From NCBI RefSeq assembly GCF_000374925.1, contig NZ_KB895541.1, positions 1,056,122 to 1,120,121 of the forward strand: 64,000 bases of DNA, given 5' to 3'. Positions 8,106 through 17,400 of the stretch are shown here, piece after piece; position 1 is the stretch's first letter; every line of letters begins with the position of its first letter. Source of the stretch: Arthrobacter sp. 131MFCol6.1. Lineage in GTDB: Bacteria > Actinomycetota > Actinomycetes > Actinomycetales > Micrococcaceae. The notes beneath the pieces were generated by a model. It was not told the DNA's origin, did not search any database, and saw only the letters and a list, made by a program, of their open reading frames with translations. Both the position numbers and the translations under genes were made by a program.

Positions 8106-8137
8106 ATGTCTGAATGTCCGACATGTCTGAATGTCCG
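8106..8137. repeat. Two tandem 15-base repeats after the antiporter gene
   Basis: ATGTCTGAATGTCCG occurs at 8106-8120 and 8123-8137, a period of 17. It lies in the short gap between two convergent genes. No clear hairpin forms and the function is unknown. Confidence 0.6.
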
Positions 8138-8151
8138 AACCAGCCGGATCG

Positions 8152-8871
8152 TCATGCCCCAACGGACGTGAATTGCAGTTCCGGCCTCCGCTTTGCCATC
8201 TCCGCCAGGACCCGGGAGACCGCGTCCCGGACAGCCATGCCGTCGGCGTCGAACTTCCCGCCAGGCTCGCCGAGCACCGCGTTGGCGTGCCGGACAAACC
8301 TGTCCCAGTCCCCCGCGCCCGCGCGCAGCGCCAGCAACGGCGAGAGCAGCGCGGCCCGGCGCAGCCAGGCATCCGGCTCGCGCACCCATCGGTCCAGCAC
8401 GCTGTCGGCCCGCACCCTGGCCAGGACATCGAGTCCGTCCACCAGGGGCCCGACGACGTCGACGGCGAGCGGATCCACAAGGTCCGGCACCCGCGCCTGC
8501 CGGATGAACCCCTCCAGCCGGGTGAGGTCGGCGTTGGTCAGCAGCTTCACGTTGTTCTGCAGCAGGACCACGGCGGCCAGCCGGCGCTCGAAAACCGGCG
8601 CTGCCCGCAGATCCGAGCCCGCCAGATCGGAGCGCTCCAGTTCCGAGCCCCACAGTTCGGAACTCAGCGCAGCGACCTCATCACGGGAGAGTCCGGGATA
8701 GCGGCGGCCGGCATCGCGGACCGTGCCACGTACGGCACCCACGGAGGTGCCGTAGAACCGAAGGCCGCTGCCCGCTGGCTCCGTTTCCAGCCGCGCCTGC
8801 AGCTGCTCAGCGCGGCGCCAGGAAGCTTCCCGCTGCAGGGAGAGGTCGATGAACTCGCCGGCTTCACTCAC
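8152..8871 (-). CDS. DNA alkylation repair family protein (AlkD-like, HEAT repeats)
   Basis: The 239-residue product is mostly helical and matches the DNA alkylation repair fold: an N-terminal FYGTSVGAVRGTVRD segment (the usual F-G-V-x-x-x-x-R element), then repeated amphipathic helices with WVREPDAWLRRAALLSPLLALRAG, which resembles the WxxSxxxWxRRxA core of the family. AlkD-type glycosylases remove N3- and N7-alkylpurines. The start codon is GTG with a weak ribosome site, so the N-terminus is less sure than the domain. Confidence 0.78.
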   Translation of the reverse strand: MSEAGEFIDLSLQREASWRRAEQLQARLETEPAGSGLRFYGTSVGAVRGTVRDAGRRYPGLSRDEVAALSSELWGSELERSDLAGSDLRAAPVFERRLAAVVLLQNNVKLLTNADLTRLEGFIRQARVPDLVDPLAVDVVGPLVDGLDVLARVRADSVLDRWVREPDAWLRRAALLSPLLALRAGAGDWDRFVRHANAVLGEPGGKFDADGMAVRDAVSRVLAEMAKRRPELQFTSVGA

Positions 8872-9216
8872 GGGTCCATTCTTTCCCCTCCCAGCTCACG
8901 GTGGAAACGCGGTGCCAAGCCGTCCTGAGCGGCGGGCGTGGACCGTCCAGATCCCCCGCCGGCCCTGCTTGGCAGGTCACCCTTATCTTCGCGGGAGGCT
9001 TGCGGGCTGAGGTAACGGTCCGGTAACGTTGGCCGCTGGCCGTGAGGCCCGGCCCGAATGCAGGGCCCCGGACCGCCCCTTCGCAGGGCCCCGTTGCGCC
9101 GTTCGGCGTCTGCTCGCCCATGCCTTGCGGCAGGGGCCGGATGAGACTTTCCGCACTATCCGCCGCCCTGGCAGCGTCGGTTGTGTGTGCCAGCCACGAA
9201 AGCCCGGAGGGGTCCG
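8872..9216. other. Gene-free 345-base stretch between divergent genes
   Basis: No credible ORF is visible. The stretch must hold the promoters of the AlkD-like gene (minus) and of the GH16 lipoprotein (plus). The only distinct motif I found is the GTAACG direct repeat at 9012-9028. Confidence 0.6.
9012..9028. promoter_or_regulatory. Probable MtrA box upstream of GH16 lipoprotein
   Basis: Two exact GTAACG hexamers at 9012-9017 and 9023-9028 form a head-to-tail repeat with 11-bp period, the pattern bound by the actinobacterial response regulator MtrA. It lies about 190 bp before the GH16 gene. The family rule is known; binding here is inferred. Confidence 0.5.
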
Positions 9217-10356
9217 TTGTTCAAGAAACCGCTGTTCAGTAAATCAACGTTCAATACATCAACGTTCAAGGATGCACGGCCGAAGGCACGCCTCTCGGCA
9301 CCACAGCTGAACAAGGTAGCGATTGCGCTGAGCCTGGGCGCACTGTCCCTGACCGGCTGCAGCGCTGGTCCCACCTCCGGCGCCGCAGCCGTTTCCCCGG
9401 CCACCGAGGCCGCGTATTCTGCTGCGGACTCCACGTCCTCGGCGGCAACCCAGGCCTCGCATCCTGCCGCGAAGGCCACGGCCTCGGCGGCCGCAACGCC
9501 GAAGCCGGCGGCCCCCTCGGCCCCCAAACCTGTCTCCGGCACGGCCGCTGCACATCCGGCCCCCGGAGCCGGTGCGGCACCTGCACCGGCTGCCGCGGCA
9601 GCCGCCCCGGCAGCTGGCGCACAAGCGGCAGCCGCTCCGGCGCCGGCACCGGTAACGGCGGCCGCCGCGCCCGTCGCGGCCCAGGCCGCCGTCGCCGCGA
9701 CCGGCGACGGGTCCCAGGCCGCCACGGCCCGGGGCTGGGGTGCGGTTGTTGCGGGTGACGAGTTCTCCAAGGCCGGCGCCCCCGACTCCACCAAGTGGAG
9801 CGTCTTCAAGGGATCCGGACATGCCGGCAAGGGTGTCAGGAGCCCGCAGGCGTGGTCAGTCGCCAACGGCGTGGCCACCGTCAGCGGTGACTCGGCCGGC
9901 ACCACGGGCGGCATGTCGGCCAAATTTGCGCAGCAGAAATACGGCAAATGGGAGACGCGCATGCGGACCAACGCCCGGGACCCCGAGTACCACCCCGTGC
10001 TGATCCTGTGGCCCAACAACAACACCTCGCCCAACTGCGCCGAGATTGACTACGCCGAGGGCAGCACCAACACCACGCAGATCAAGTTCTTCCTGCACTA
10101 CGCCTGCGGCGGCTCGAACTTCCAGACCACGGCGGCCAAGACGATCGACACCACCCAGTGGCACAACTACGCAGTGGAGTGGACTCCTGCCGGCATCACC
10201 GGTTACATCGACGGCGTGAAGACCTTCTCCGACACGAACCCCGCGCACCTGCCCTCCGTGGGCATGCATCAGACGTTGCAGCTGGACTGGTTCCCCGACG
10301 GATCGGCCACCAAGCCTTCACAGATGCAGGTTGACTGGGTCCGCGTCTACAAATAG
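9217..10356 (+). CDS. Glycoside hydrolase family 16 lipoprotein
   Basis: The 379-residue product has a long basic n-region, a signal helix and the lipobox LTGC (cysteine 48), then an Ala/Pro linker of about 110 residues and a GH16 beta-sandwich domain. The catalytic motif ExDxxE appears as EIDYAE, and conserved strands such as YGKWETRMR and WHNYAVEWTPAGITGYIDG are present. GH16 enzymes act on beta-1,3 or mixed-link glucans, agars and galactans; the substrate here is unknown. I chose the TTG at 9217 because GGAGGGG lies just upstream; the frame also opens at 9181. The n-region has the near-repeat KSTFNTSTFK, encoded by two copies of ATCAACGTTCAA. A close paralogue lies at 11749-12522. Confidence 0.85.
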   Translation: MFKKPLFSKSTFNTSTFKDARPKARLSAPQLNKVAIALSLGALSLTGCSAGPTSGAAAVSPATEAAYSAADSTSSAATQASHPAAKATASAAATPKPAAPSAPKPVSGTAAAHPAPGAGAAPAPAAAAAAPAAGAQAAAAPAPAPVTAAAAPVAAQAAVAATGDGSQAATARGWGAVVAGDEFSKAGAPDSTKWSVFKGSGHAGKGVRSPQAWSVANGVATVSGDSAGTTGGMSAKFAQQKYGKWETRMRTNARDPEYHPVLILWPNNNTSPNCAEIDYAEGSTNTTQIKFFLHYACGGSNFQTTAAKTIDTTQWHNYAVEWTPAGITGYIDGVKTFSDTNPAHLPSVGMHQTLQLDWFPDGSATKPSQMQVDWVRVYK

Positions 10357-10367
10357 GACCGACACCA

Positions 10368-10402
10368 GGCAGCCCCGCGCCCTGTTGCGGCGCGGGGCTG
10401 CC
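10368..10402. terminator. 14-bp GC-rich hairpin between convergent genes
   Basis: GGCAGCCCCGCGCC at 10368-10381 pairs perfectly with 10389-10402 around a 7-base loop. It follows the GH16 stop by 11 bases and faces the end of the racemase gene. There is no long T tract. Confidence 0.75.
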
Positions 10403-10442
10403 GTGGCGTTGGACCCTGGTTCGCCGTCACAGGCGGCCGGAC

Positions 10443-11096
10443 TCAAACCTCCTGAAGTTCCCGGGCGAGAACTGCTGAGACGAGCATCGAACCGGCCGCC
10501 GTCACGGCGTCGATCACCGGAACCCCGAGCCGGCGGCGGAGCACGTCCGCCATGCCGATGCTGCTCAGGCCCGTGCTGGCCTGGACGATCACGTCGGCAC
10601 CGGCGTCAACCAGCATGTGGGCCGCAGCGAGGGCGTCGAAGATCCCGGCAGGCATGAGGAACGCGTCGGGTGTCTCGACCCGCCCCTGCCCGTCAATGAG
10701 CAGCATACGGTCGCCCAGTGCATCCGAGATCGGGCCCGGTACGTGTGCGCCGAGTCCCAAAACTCCAATCCGGCCGCCGAAGGTCAGAGCCGCGGCCGCG
10801 GCTGCGGAGCCCGCCCCGATGACCGGGATATCCACGGCTGCCCGTGCGGCGGCCAGCCCGGGGTCGGACGCGCAGCTGATAATCAGGGCGTCGGCGTCCC
10901 CCGCCATGTCCCGCGCCAGCTGGACAACTTTGGGTGCCGCAGACTCGAGCGACGCCTGGTCGTAAACGCCGGACGGCTGGTCCGGAATACAGCGCGAGGT
11001 GACGGTAAATCCGAATGCTTCCCGGAGGAGTTTCCCGTGGGCGTGAAGCAGGCGTCGGTCCGACGTCGTCATCACCCGGATCAGTCCAACACGCAT
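10443..11096 (-). CDS. Asp/Glu/hydantoin racemase superfamily protein
   Basis: The 217-residue protein has the two-domain racemase fold. The first half carries the expected cysteine in ALIISCASDPGLAAAR and the GVYDQASLE substrate loop. In the second half the position where the partner cysteine usually sits reads VIVQASTGLSSIG, without cysteine. True racemases need both cysteines; related maleate isomerases and decarboxylases use other arrangements. A one-base mechanism such as decarboxylation or isomerisation is therefore as likely as racemisation. It begins with ATG at 11096 and stands alone. Confidence 0.72.
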   Translation of the reverse strand: MRVGLIRVMTTSDRRLLHAHGKLLREAFGFTVTSRCIPDQPSGVYDQASLESAAPKVVQLARDMAGDADALIISCASDPGLAAARAAVDIPVIGAGSAAAAAALTFGGRIGVLGLGAHVPGPISDALGDRMLLIDGQGRVETPDAFLMPAGIFDALAAAHMLVDAGADVIVQASTGLSSIGMADVLRRRLGVPVIDAVTAAGSMLVSAVLARELQEV

Positions 11097-11418
11097 GGCG
11101 TACTACCTTTCGAACGGAGTGCTTGGTGCGAGGCTACCCGGCGAGTATTTCCGCGTCTTTTCGGGCAGATGACCAACACAAGCGCTGCAGCGGATACGCC
11201 CCGTGGCGCCAGCGGCCGTTAGCATTCCGCGGGCAGCGGCGACGTGACTTGTGCATGAAACTTGGCGAAAACTTCGCTCCCGTGTGGGGTTGGTGGCCCG
11301 GCGTCGTTGTAGGTTTGTCACGGTGGCCCGTCTTAGGACCCGGGTGCAGTACCCGGGATTGGGGGAAGGCGGCAGGCCGGTTCCGGACTCAGCCGGAACG
11401 TTGACCAAAGGAATAGCC
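11097..11418. other. 322-base gene-free region with a structured leader
   Basis: No convincing ORF is present, although the frame of the downstream gene stays open back to 11251. The region carries the racemase promoter on the minus strand and, on the plus strand, a leader described separately at 11305-11399. A further hairpin CCCGGGT/ACCCGGG lies at 11339-11357. Confidence 0.6.
11305..11399 (+). promoter_or_regulatory. Conserved leader with hairpin before small-protein gene
   Basis: The leader starts with CGTTGTA (11305-11311), which contains a possible -10 element TAGGTT (11310-11315), and ends with the hairpin GTTCCGG-6-CCGGAAC (11380-11399), 19 bases before the start codon. The same elements in the same order, at nearly the same distance (114 against 113 bases from CGTTGTA to the start codon), precede the paralogous gene at 49998-50462. 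This suggests a shared post-transcriptional or attenuation signal. Confidence 0.55.
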
Positions 11419-11739
11419 ATGTCGGTGGAGCCGTCGTCCACTCCAGGACGCCTCGAAGAACAGAATCCCGAGAACCTGGTATCCGGTGCGGAACATGCCG
11501 CATCTGCCGCCGGAATCCGACATCAGGCCGCCAGGATCATTGACGCCGTCCTGGACGACACTGCCCCGGAACAAACCCGCGCACGGGAACTGCTGCGCCA
11601 GCAGTTGGCTGCGCATCCCGGACATCCGGAACGGGCCCTGTTGGAGCACCTTGCGGCGTTGAAGGCTTTTGACGGGCACCGCGAAGGGACGTCGGAGGCT
11701 GGCGGCCCGTTCCGGCCGGAATTTGCCTCCGGCGAGTAA
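11419..11739 (+). CDS. Small helical protein, paralogue of the 49998-50462 product
   Basis: This 106-residue hypothetical protein has a polar N-terminus and a helical core of about 55 residues (IRHQAARIIDAVLDDTAPEQ onward) rich in Ala, Arg and Leu. The core aligns without gaps to the other small protein in this window (RLQAAEIIAEVLSDSSPGQ). The first residues, MSVE against MSIE, the ribosome site AAAGGAAT and an upstream hairpin are also shared. There is no signal peptide or membrane segment. I chose the ATG at 11419 rather than earlier in-frame codons because of that conserved ribosome site. Function unknown. Confidence 0.72.
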   Translation: MSVEPSSTPGRLEEQNPENLVSGAEHAASAAGIRHQAARIIDAVLDDTAPEQTRARELLRQQLAAHPGHPERALLEHLAALKAFDGHREGTSEAGGPFRPEFASGE

Positions 11740-11748
11740 GCGCAACAC

Positions 11749-12522
11749 TTACTTGTAAACGCGGATCCAGTCGACCTGCATCTGGCTGGGTTTGGTGGGC
11801 GTGCCGTTGGGAAACCAGTCCAGCTGCACTGTTTGGTGCATGCCCACCGTGGGCTGGTGCGCCGGGTTCGTGTCCGCAAACCACAATGACCCATCGAGGT
11901 ATCCGGTAATTCCGGCGGGGGTCCACTCGACTGCATAGTTGTGCCATTGCGTCGTGTCGAGCGGCCGGGCTGCCCGGGTCTGGAAGCCCGGTCCGCTGCA
12001 GGCGTGGTGCAGGTTGAACCTGATCAGAGTGGTGTCCGCAGTGCCTTCCGCATAGTCGATCTCGGCACAGGTGGGTGAACTGTTGTTGTTCGGCCACAGG
12101 ATCAGGACCGGATGGTATTGCAAATCCCGCGCACTCGTTTTCATCCTGGCCTCCCAGCGGCCGTACCGCTGATTGGCAAACCTGGCGGACATTCCTCCCG
12201 TGGTGCCTGCCCCGTCGCCGCTGAGGGTCACGACGCCGCAGCCCACTGCAAGGGCATTCGGACTTCGGATCCCCTTGCCCGCGTGCCCCGGGCCCTTGTA
12301 GACCTTCCATTTCGCCGGGTCAGGCGGCCCTGCATAACTAAACTCATCCCCGGCCACCACCGGTCCCCAGCCGCGGACGACGGCGGCCTGGGTCCCGTCG
12401 GAGGCGAGCGTCACGGCCGTGGCGACTTCGGCGGGCCGGTCCATGCCCGGCGCGGCGCCATACCCGCCAAGAGTCAACGCGCCCGCCGCGGCCAGGGCCG
12501 CCGTCGTTCGTCCTACGGTCAT
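11749..12522 (-). CDS. Secreted glycoside hydrolase family 16 protein
   Basis: The 257-residue product has a short signal peptide (about residues 1-30) and a GH16 domain with the catalytic EIDYAE motif. It is a close paralogue of the lipoprotein at 9217-10356: the RGWG(A/P)VVAGDEFS start, HPVLILWPNNN and QMQVDW(V/I)RVYK segments are almost identical. It lacks the long Ala/Pro linker, and no lipobox is evident, so it is probably released rather than anchored. GAGGCACG precedes the ATG. It follows the dienelactone-hydrolase lipoprotein gene by 42 bases on the same strand and may share its transcript. Confidence 0.85.
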   Translation of the reverse strand: MTVGRTTAALAAAGALTLGGYGAAPGMDRPAEVATAVTLASDGTQAAVVRGWGPVVAGDEFSYAGPPDPAKWKVYKGPGHAGKGIRSPNALAVGCGVVTLSGDGAGTTGGMSARFANQRYGRWEARMKTSARDLQYHPVLILWPNNNSSPTCAEIDYAEGTADTTLIRFNLHHACSGPGFQTRAARPLDTTQWHNYAVEWTPAGITGYLDGSLWFADTNPAHQPTVGMHQTVQLDWFPNGTPTKPSQMQVDWIRVYK

Positions 12523-12564
12523 CGTGCCTCTATCCGGTCGGGAGGTATCTCCGGGCCCTGTCGC

Positions 12565-13536
12565 TCATACGTATTTGCCGAACCAGGCGAGCGTGTCGTT
12601 CCATGCGGCCGTGGCCTGCTCCTGGTTGTAGCGCGGCCCGGTGTCATTGTGGAAGGCGTGGTCCACGCCGGGATAGATCTTGAGCTCGTTCCGGACGTCG
12701 GTTTTGGCCAAGGCATCCCGGAGCGCCGGCATGGCGCCGGTGATCCGCTGGTCCAGTTCGGCGTAGACGCCGAAGACAGCCGCCTTGATGGCGGTGACCT
12801 TGTCCAGGTCAGGCGCGGGTCCATAGAATGCTGAGGTCGCTTTCAGTCCCGGGATCGCGGTCGCCGACTGCCACGTGATGCCGCCACCGAAGCAGAAGCC
12901 GTTCATGGCGATGCGACCCTGATCAACGAAGTCCTGGGCGTTCAGGTAGTCAAAGCCCGCTGTGAAGTCGGAAACGTGACGCTGCGCCCCGGCCTGGGTC
13001 AGCGCGCCCGGGACAGCGTCCGGGTCCATACCCGCGGTCCCGCCCTCCCGGCTGAGCAGGTCCAGGGCCAGTGCGGCGTATCCGGCTTTGGCGAAGCGGC
13101 GTGCCACATCCTGGATATGGGGTGTCAGCCCGCGGTTCTCGTGGCAGATCAGCACGGCCGGCCCGGCGGCCCCCTGTGCAGGCCGTGCGAGATAGCCACT
13201 GATATCGGTGCCGCCCGAGGCGAATTGCACGGTCGCCGTTGTTAGTCCGGCCGCTCCCTCCGGGACCGACAGCGGGCTCTTGGCCCCCGGCACCGCACCC
13301 GCGGACGCGGCGCCGGACCCCGGAGCGGACAGTGTCGGCGTCGGCATCGGATCGGTACTGCGGGGAACCTCGTCGGGCGTGCAGCCCACCAGGAGCATCG
13401 CCGCCGAGGCCGCTGCCATGCTGCCCATGATGAACGCCACACGGCGCGTGAACGTGTGCTGGCTCATGGCGCCGGCGCGGTAGTCGTCGAAGAATTCCTC
13501 GATCAGATACTTTTCAAACTTGCCGAGCTGGGTCAT
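12565..13536 (-). CDS. Dienelactone hydrolase family lipoprotein
   Basis: This 323-residue alpha/beta hydrolase starts with a cytoplasmic FDDYRAGAMSQHTFTRR segment, a twin arginine (31-32) and a hydrophobic stretch ending in the lipobox LVGC (cysteine 52). It is thus likely a Tat-exported lipoprotein. The catalytic cysteine is in GFCFGG, the aspartate in AELDQR and the histidine in GVDHAFHND. The HENRGL segment is typical of dienelactone hydrolases. Substrates are probably lactones or esters outside the membrane. The GH16 gene follows 42 bases downstream. Confidence 0.88.
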   Translation of the reverse strand: MTQLGKFEKYLIEEFFDDYRAGAMSQHTFTRRVAFIMGSMAAASAAMLLVGCTPDEVPRSTDPMPTPTLSAPGSGAASAGAVPGAKSPLSVPEGAAGLTTATVQFASGGTDISGYLARPAQGAAGPAVLICHENRGLTPHIQDVARRFAKAGYAALALDLLSREGGTAGMDPDAVPGALTQAGAQRHVSDFTAGFDYLNAQDFVDQGRIAMNGFCFGGGITWQSATAIPGLKATSAFYGPAPDLDKVTAIKAAVFGVYAELDQRITGAMPALRDALAKTDVRNELKIYPGVDHAFHNDTGPRYNQEQATAAWNDTLAWFGKYV

Positions 13537-13775
13537 GACGGGCCTCTTCCAGTGTGCCGATCATCCTCCTCCGAAGTCAGAATTCCGGCAAGGGTCCTGC
13601 ACGCAGAGCCACCGCGGCCGGGCGCCCGGCTACTACCCAACTTCCCAACAACGACGACGACGGCGGCGGCCCAACCCGGCGCCGGCTCGGTAGCGGCAGG
13701 CTCCCGTCACCGGCACCACGCCAAATCGCTCAGACGCGCGCGTAGCCTTCCTTCAGCCGCCTGGGGCCCGCCGCC

Positions 13776-14207
13776 TCAGTCCCCGCGACCACCCGTGGGC
13801 CGGTCCGGCCGGCGGCCCGTTAGCGTATGGACTGCCTCTGCAATGCCCACGTCCCCCCGTTCAAGCTCTTGCATGTAGAGTCTTCCGCTCGTAATGAGGC
13901 CGTCCTTGATCTCGAAGATCGTTACGCCGCGCATGTCGAAGGACCGTCCATCGGTGCGGGTGCCGAGCCAGGTCCATTCGCTCCATGTGCTGTTACCGTC
14001 GTCCACGGAGCGGAGCAATTCTGCGTGAAAATCGGGAACGCCAGCGAATATCGCTGCCCAGTTCGCGTGCATCTGCGCCCGTCCCACAAATGCCCTGGCC
14101 GGGTGCACCGGCTGCACGCTTTGGTACGACTCATGGAACAACGCGGCCGCTGCCTCAAGGTCGTGGTCGTTGAACGCAGCAAGCAGGCGCTGGATAAGTT
14201 GGCTCAT
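13776..14207 (-). CDS. SnoaL-like / NTF2-fold polyketide cyclase-type protein
   Basis: The 143-residue product begins MSQLIQRLLAAFNDHDLEAAAALF, the helix-loop typical of SnoaL-like proteins. Conserved AIFAGVPDFHAELLRSV and VTIFEIKDGLITSGRLYM strands form the cone-shaped fold. It may be a small hydrolase or isomerase, or a ligand-binding protein; the family does not tell. The 239 bases upstream and the 230 bases on its other flank contain nothing I could identify. Confidence 0.8.
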   Translation of the reverse strand: MSQLIQRLLAAFNDHDLEAAAALFHESYQSVQPVHPARAFVGRAQMHANWAAIFAGVPDFHAELLRSVDDGNSTWSEWTWLGTRTDGRSFDMRGVTIFEIKDGLITSGRLYMQELERGDVGIAEAVHTLTGRRPDRPTGGRGD

Positions 14208-14437
14208 GTGATCACTCCTCAGCTTGGCGGGCTCCTCCTCGGTTTCAATCTGCAGGCTCGTTGGCGGCCCGCGCCACTGCCGGAAACCGGTCGGCCCGGA
14301 TCTTCAATTTACGCCGCAGCCGTCGCCCGCTTCCAGACCACTCAGGTCGGACGGTACAGATCCGGACCGACCGGCGTTCGGACCGATAAGGTCCAGACGC
14401 CAATCGGTCCGGGAGGATCTGACGTGACGTGCCCCCG

Positions 14438-17400
14438 CTATCCGGTGACCTTCTTCAGTGTTGCGTTCCATGTCAGCCGCCCATATTGGAAATCCGTCGC
14501 CCGACCGACGGATACCGTGTATGAGTCGCTCGTGGGATATCCCAGCCGGCTCGTCTCCCAGCCCAGTGACGCCCACTTAGACCGGATCGCACCGGTCACC
14601 GGGTGCGCCAGGGTCCTCGGCGTCCAGTAGATCGACGCCGAACCGGAGAAGTGGTTGTAGCGCCCCACTTTATCGGGGGTGCCCTTCTCGTCCGTGATCG
14701 GGTAGCGCAGCGGGCCGGTCTCCCAGCCAAGTGCCGCCCATTTGGACCGGATGGCACCTAAGACAAAGTGCGCCCCCGTCGTCGGCGACCAGAAGATCGA
14801 GTTTCCACTTCCACCTGAGAAGTGGTTGTACCGTCCCACCCCGTCCGCCGACGCCGTAGTGTCGGACGTCGGATAGCCAAGTCCGGTCTCCCAGCCCAGC
14901 GACGCCCACTTGGCGCGGACGGCCCCTGTCACCGAATGGGCCTTGGTTGTCGGTGTCCAGTAGATCGACGCCCCACCCGCACCGGAGAAATCGTTGTACC
15001 GTCCCACCCCGTCCGGGGCCCGTTTCTCGTCGGTGATTGGATAGCCGAGCGGTCCTGTCTCCGCGCCGAGTGCCCTCCATTTGGACCGGATCGCACCGGT
15101 GACCGAGTGCGCTCCAGTGGCCAGTGAATAGTAGATCGAGGTCCCGCCCGCACCAGAGAAGTCGCTGTACCGCCCCACCGTGTCTGGCGACACCTGCTCG
15201 TCCGAGGTCGGGAAGCCGAAGCGGCCTCCGGCGCCGCCTTCGGCCTTGTAGCGCTTGTAGATTTCATTGAGGACTGCATGGGCCCCGGTCTTCGGTGACC
15301 AGCAGATCACCCCTCTGGTGTAGTCCTGGCATTTGCCCACGCCCACGGCGTACTCCGCGGTCAGTGACCGGCCGAGGCTCGACCCGGGGCGGCCGGCATT
15401 AATCTTCCATGCGTAGGCAGCGATGGGGTCATCGGTACCGTTCCCGGTGAGCATGACCTTCTGGGCAGCTTGGCCGTCGTTCGCCGTGATCAGGTAGTAA
15501 GTTTCGGAAGTTCCGGCCTGCCCGACGGCCGTGGGTGCGAAGGTTACGGTCTGGTACGCGGTTTCACCGGCGGGAATTTTCAAGCCCTCGGAGATGGGAT
15601 TCGTAGTGGAGAAGACGCCCTGCGGCGCTTTCGCCTTCGTGATGGTCATTGGAATGTTGCCGGTGTTCTTGATCTCGAAAGCCCGCGTAACCGACGTCCC
15701 GGCGGGGACGTCACCGAAGTCCAAAGAGCGCGGCAACTCCAGGTGCGCTGCGCCCGAGACTGCGGTCGCGGCCACCTTGACGGTCACCTTCCCTCGGTTA
15801 CTGGCGACTACGAGCGTATCGGTCACCGGACTCGCCGAGGTGGGACTGAACGTCATGGACACCGCCACCGACGCGAGGGGCTGGATGCTCTGCCCGACGC
15901 CCGGCACCGTGGCGGCGTCAACGCGGAGCTGTGCGTTGGCCGGCAGAGTGACGCCGGTGATCTTGGCGACGGTGGTGCCCGTGTTGACGATGTTGACGGT
16001 CTGCCGGCTGACAGTGTTTGTCGGGACGTCGGTGAACTGGACCGTGGCCGGAGTCGCGCCCAGGCCCTCCTTCGTGCCGACGCCGTGGACGCCGAGGAGG
16101 ACGGTCTCGCCGTCGGCTGTCTTGACCCTCAGGGTGCCATCCGCCTGACCCGGAACGGCCGGCGAGAAGGCCACAGGTACCGTCATGCTTCCGCCCTTGG
16201 CCAAGGTCCGGGGCAGGGTGAGCGTGGTTCCGATCCTGAACGGGGTGCTTGTTGTGATGGAGCTCACCGTTACCGCCCGCGACGCGGTGATCGTCACGTT
16301 GCCGGTCACGGTCTTCCCCACCGCGACGGTGCCGAGGTCGGTGTTCTTCGCCCCTACCGCTGATGTTGTCGGGGCGCCGAAACCCAGGACGTGCCCGTCC
16401 CGGGTGCCCACGTAGACGCGGCCTTTGTCCGTGGCCACCGAGGAGAACTTGGCCCCTATACCCAGTGGTGCGCTAAACACTTCCTTGAGGTTCCCGGTAC
16501 TGTCCGGAATTGCACGGTAGGCGCGCAGTTCGGCCCCGGCCCCGGTGCCTCCGCTGACATAGACCACCCAGACCAGGGCGGAGGACCCGTCCGTGCCGGA
16601 GGACGTCACCACCGGCGAACCGGAGCTGAACCCGAACGTGCCCGCAGAGGTCCCGACGGCGGCGAGGCTGACCCCGCCATTGGCGCCAGGCACGAGCTTG
16701 AAGGCGCGAAGGTACCCGTTGCTTTCGACGACGTAAAGGTAGCCACCGTTGCTGGTCCCGAGAAACGCGGGCTTTCCCCACACTCCGCTGTACGGACCGG
16801 CCTTGTCCAGGACGGCGTCGGTGCCGCCGGCCCCCTGCGCCATGCCCCCCAGGTTGTCCCGGTCCAGGAGATACATGGTGCCGTCTTTACCGATTTGGGC
16901 CAACAGGTGGGGGTGTGCAGCAGTGCCATAGCCATCCGGGATCGCGACGGGAGCGCCGGAGCCCAGATCGGCGTCGTTCCGGTTAAGTTTTGCGTTGTCG
17001 GCCGGGCTGAAGAAGTCGGTGGCTTTCAGATTGCCGTCACTGCCGACCCGGAGCCGGACCACCGCCTCCGCCAGTGTGGTTGGGGGATTCGATCCCGGGC
17101 CGGGCTTCGGGGAAATGCCGTTCCCTGTGGTGAGCAGGATGTTGGCGGGACCGTCGGACACCAGTCCTCCGCCGGATTGCCAGATTCCGCCCTCCGCGTT
17201 GGCGTTGCCTGATTCGGTGGCCCACATCGTCGTCTGCCGGCCGGCGGTCGATACGCCGACGACGTAGCCGACGAAGGGGGTGTAGTCGCAGTGGCTGGCA
17301 AATCCTGCATATACGACCCCGTTCAAGAGCAGCAGCCCTGGGCGCTGCATCGCCGTCATCGGGTTGAACGGGCGGGCCGGGTCATTGGTCGGGGCGCCTT

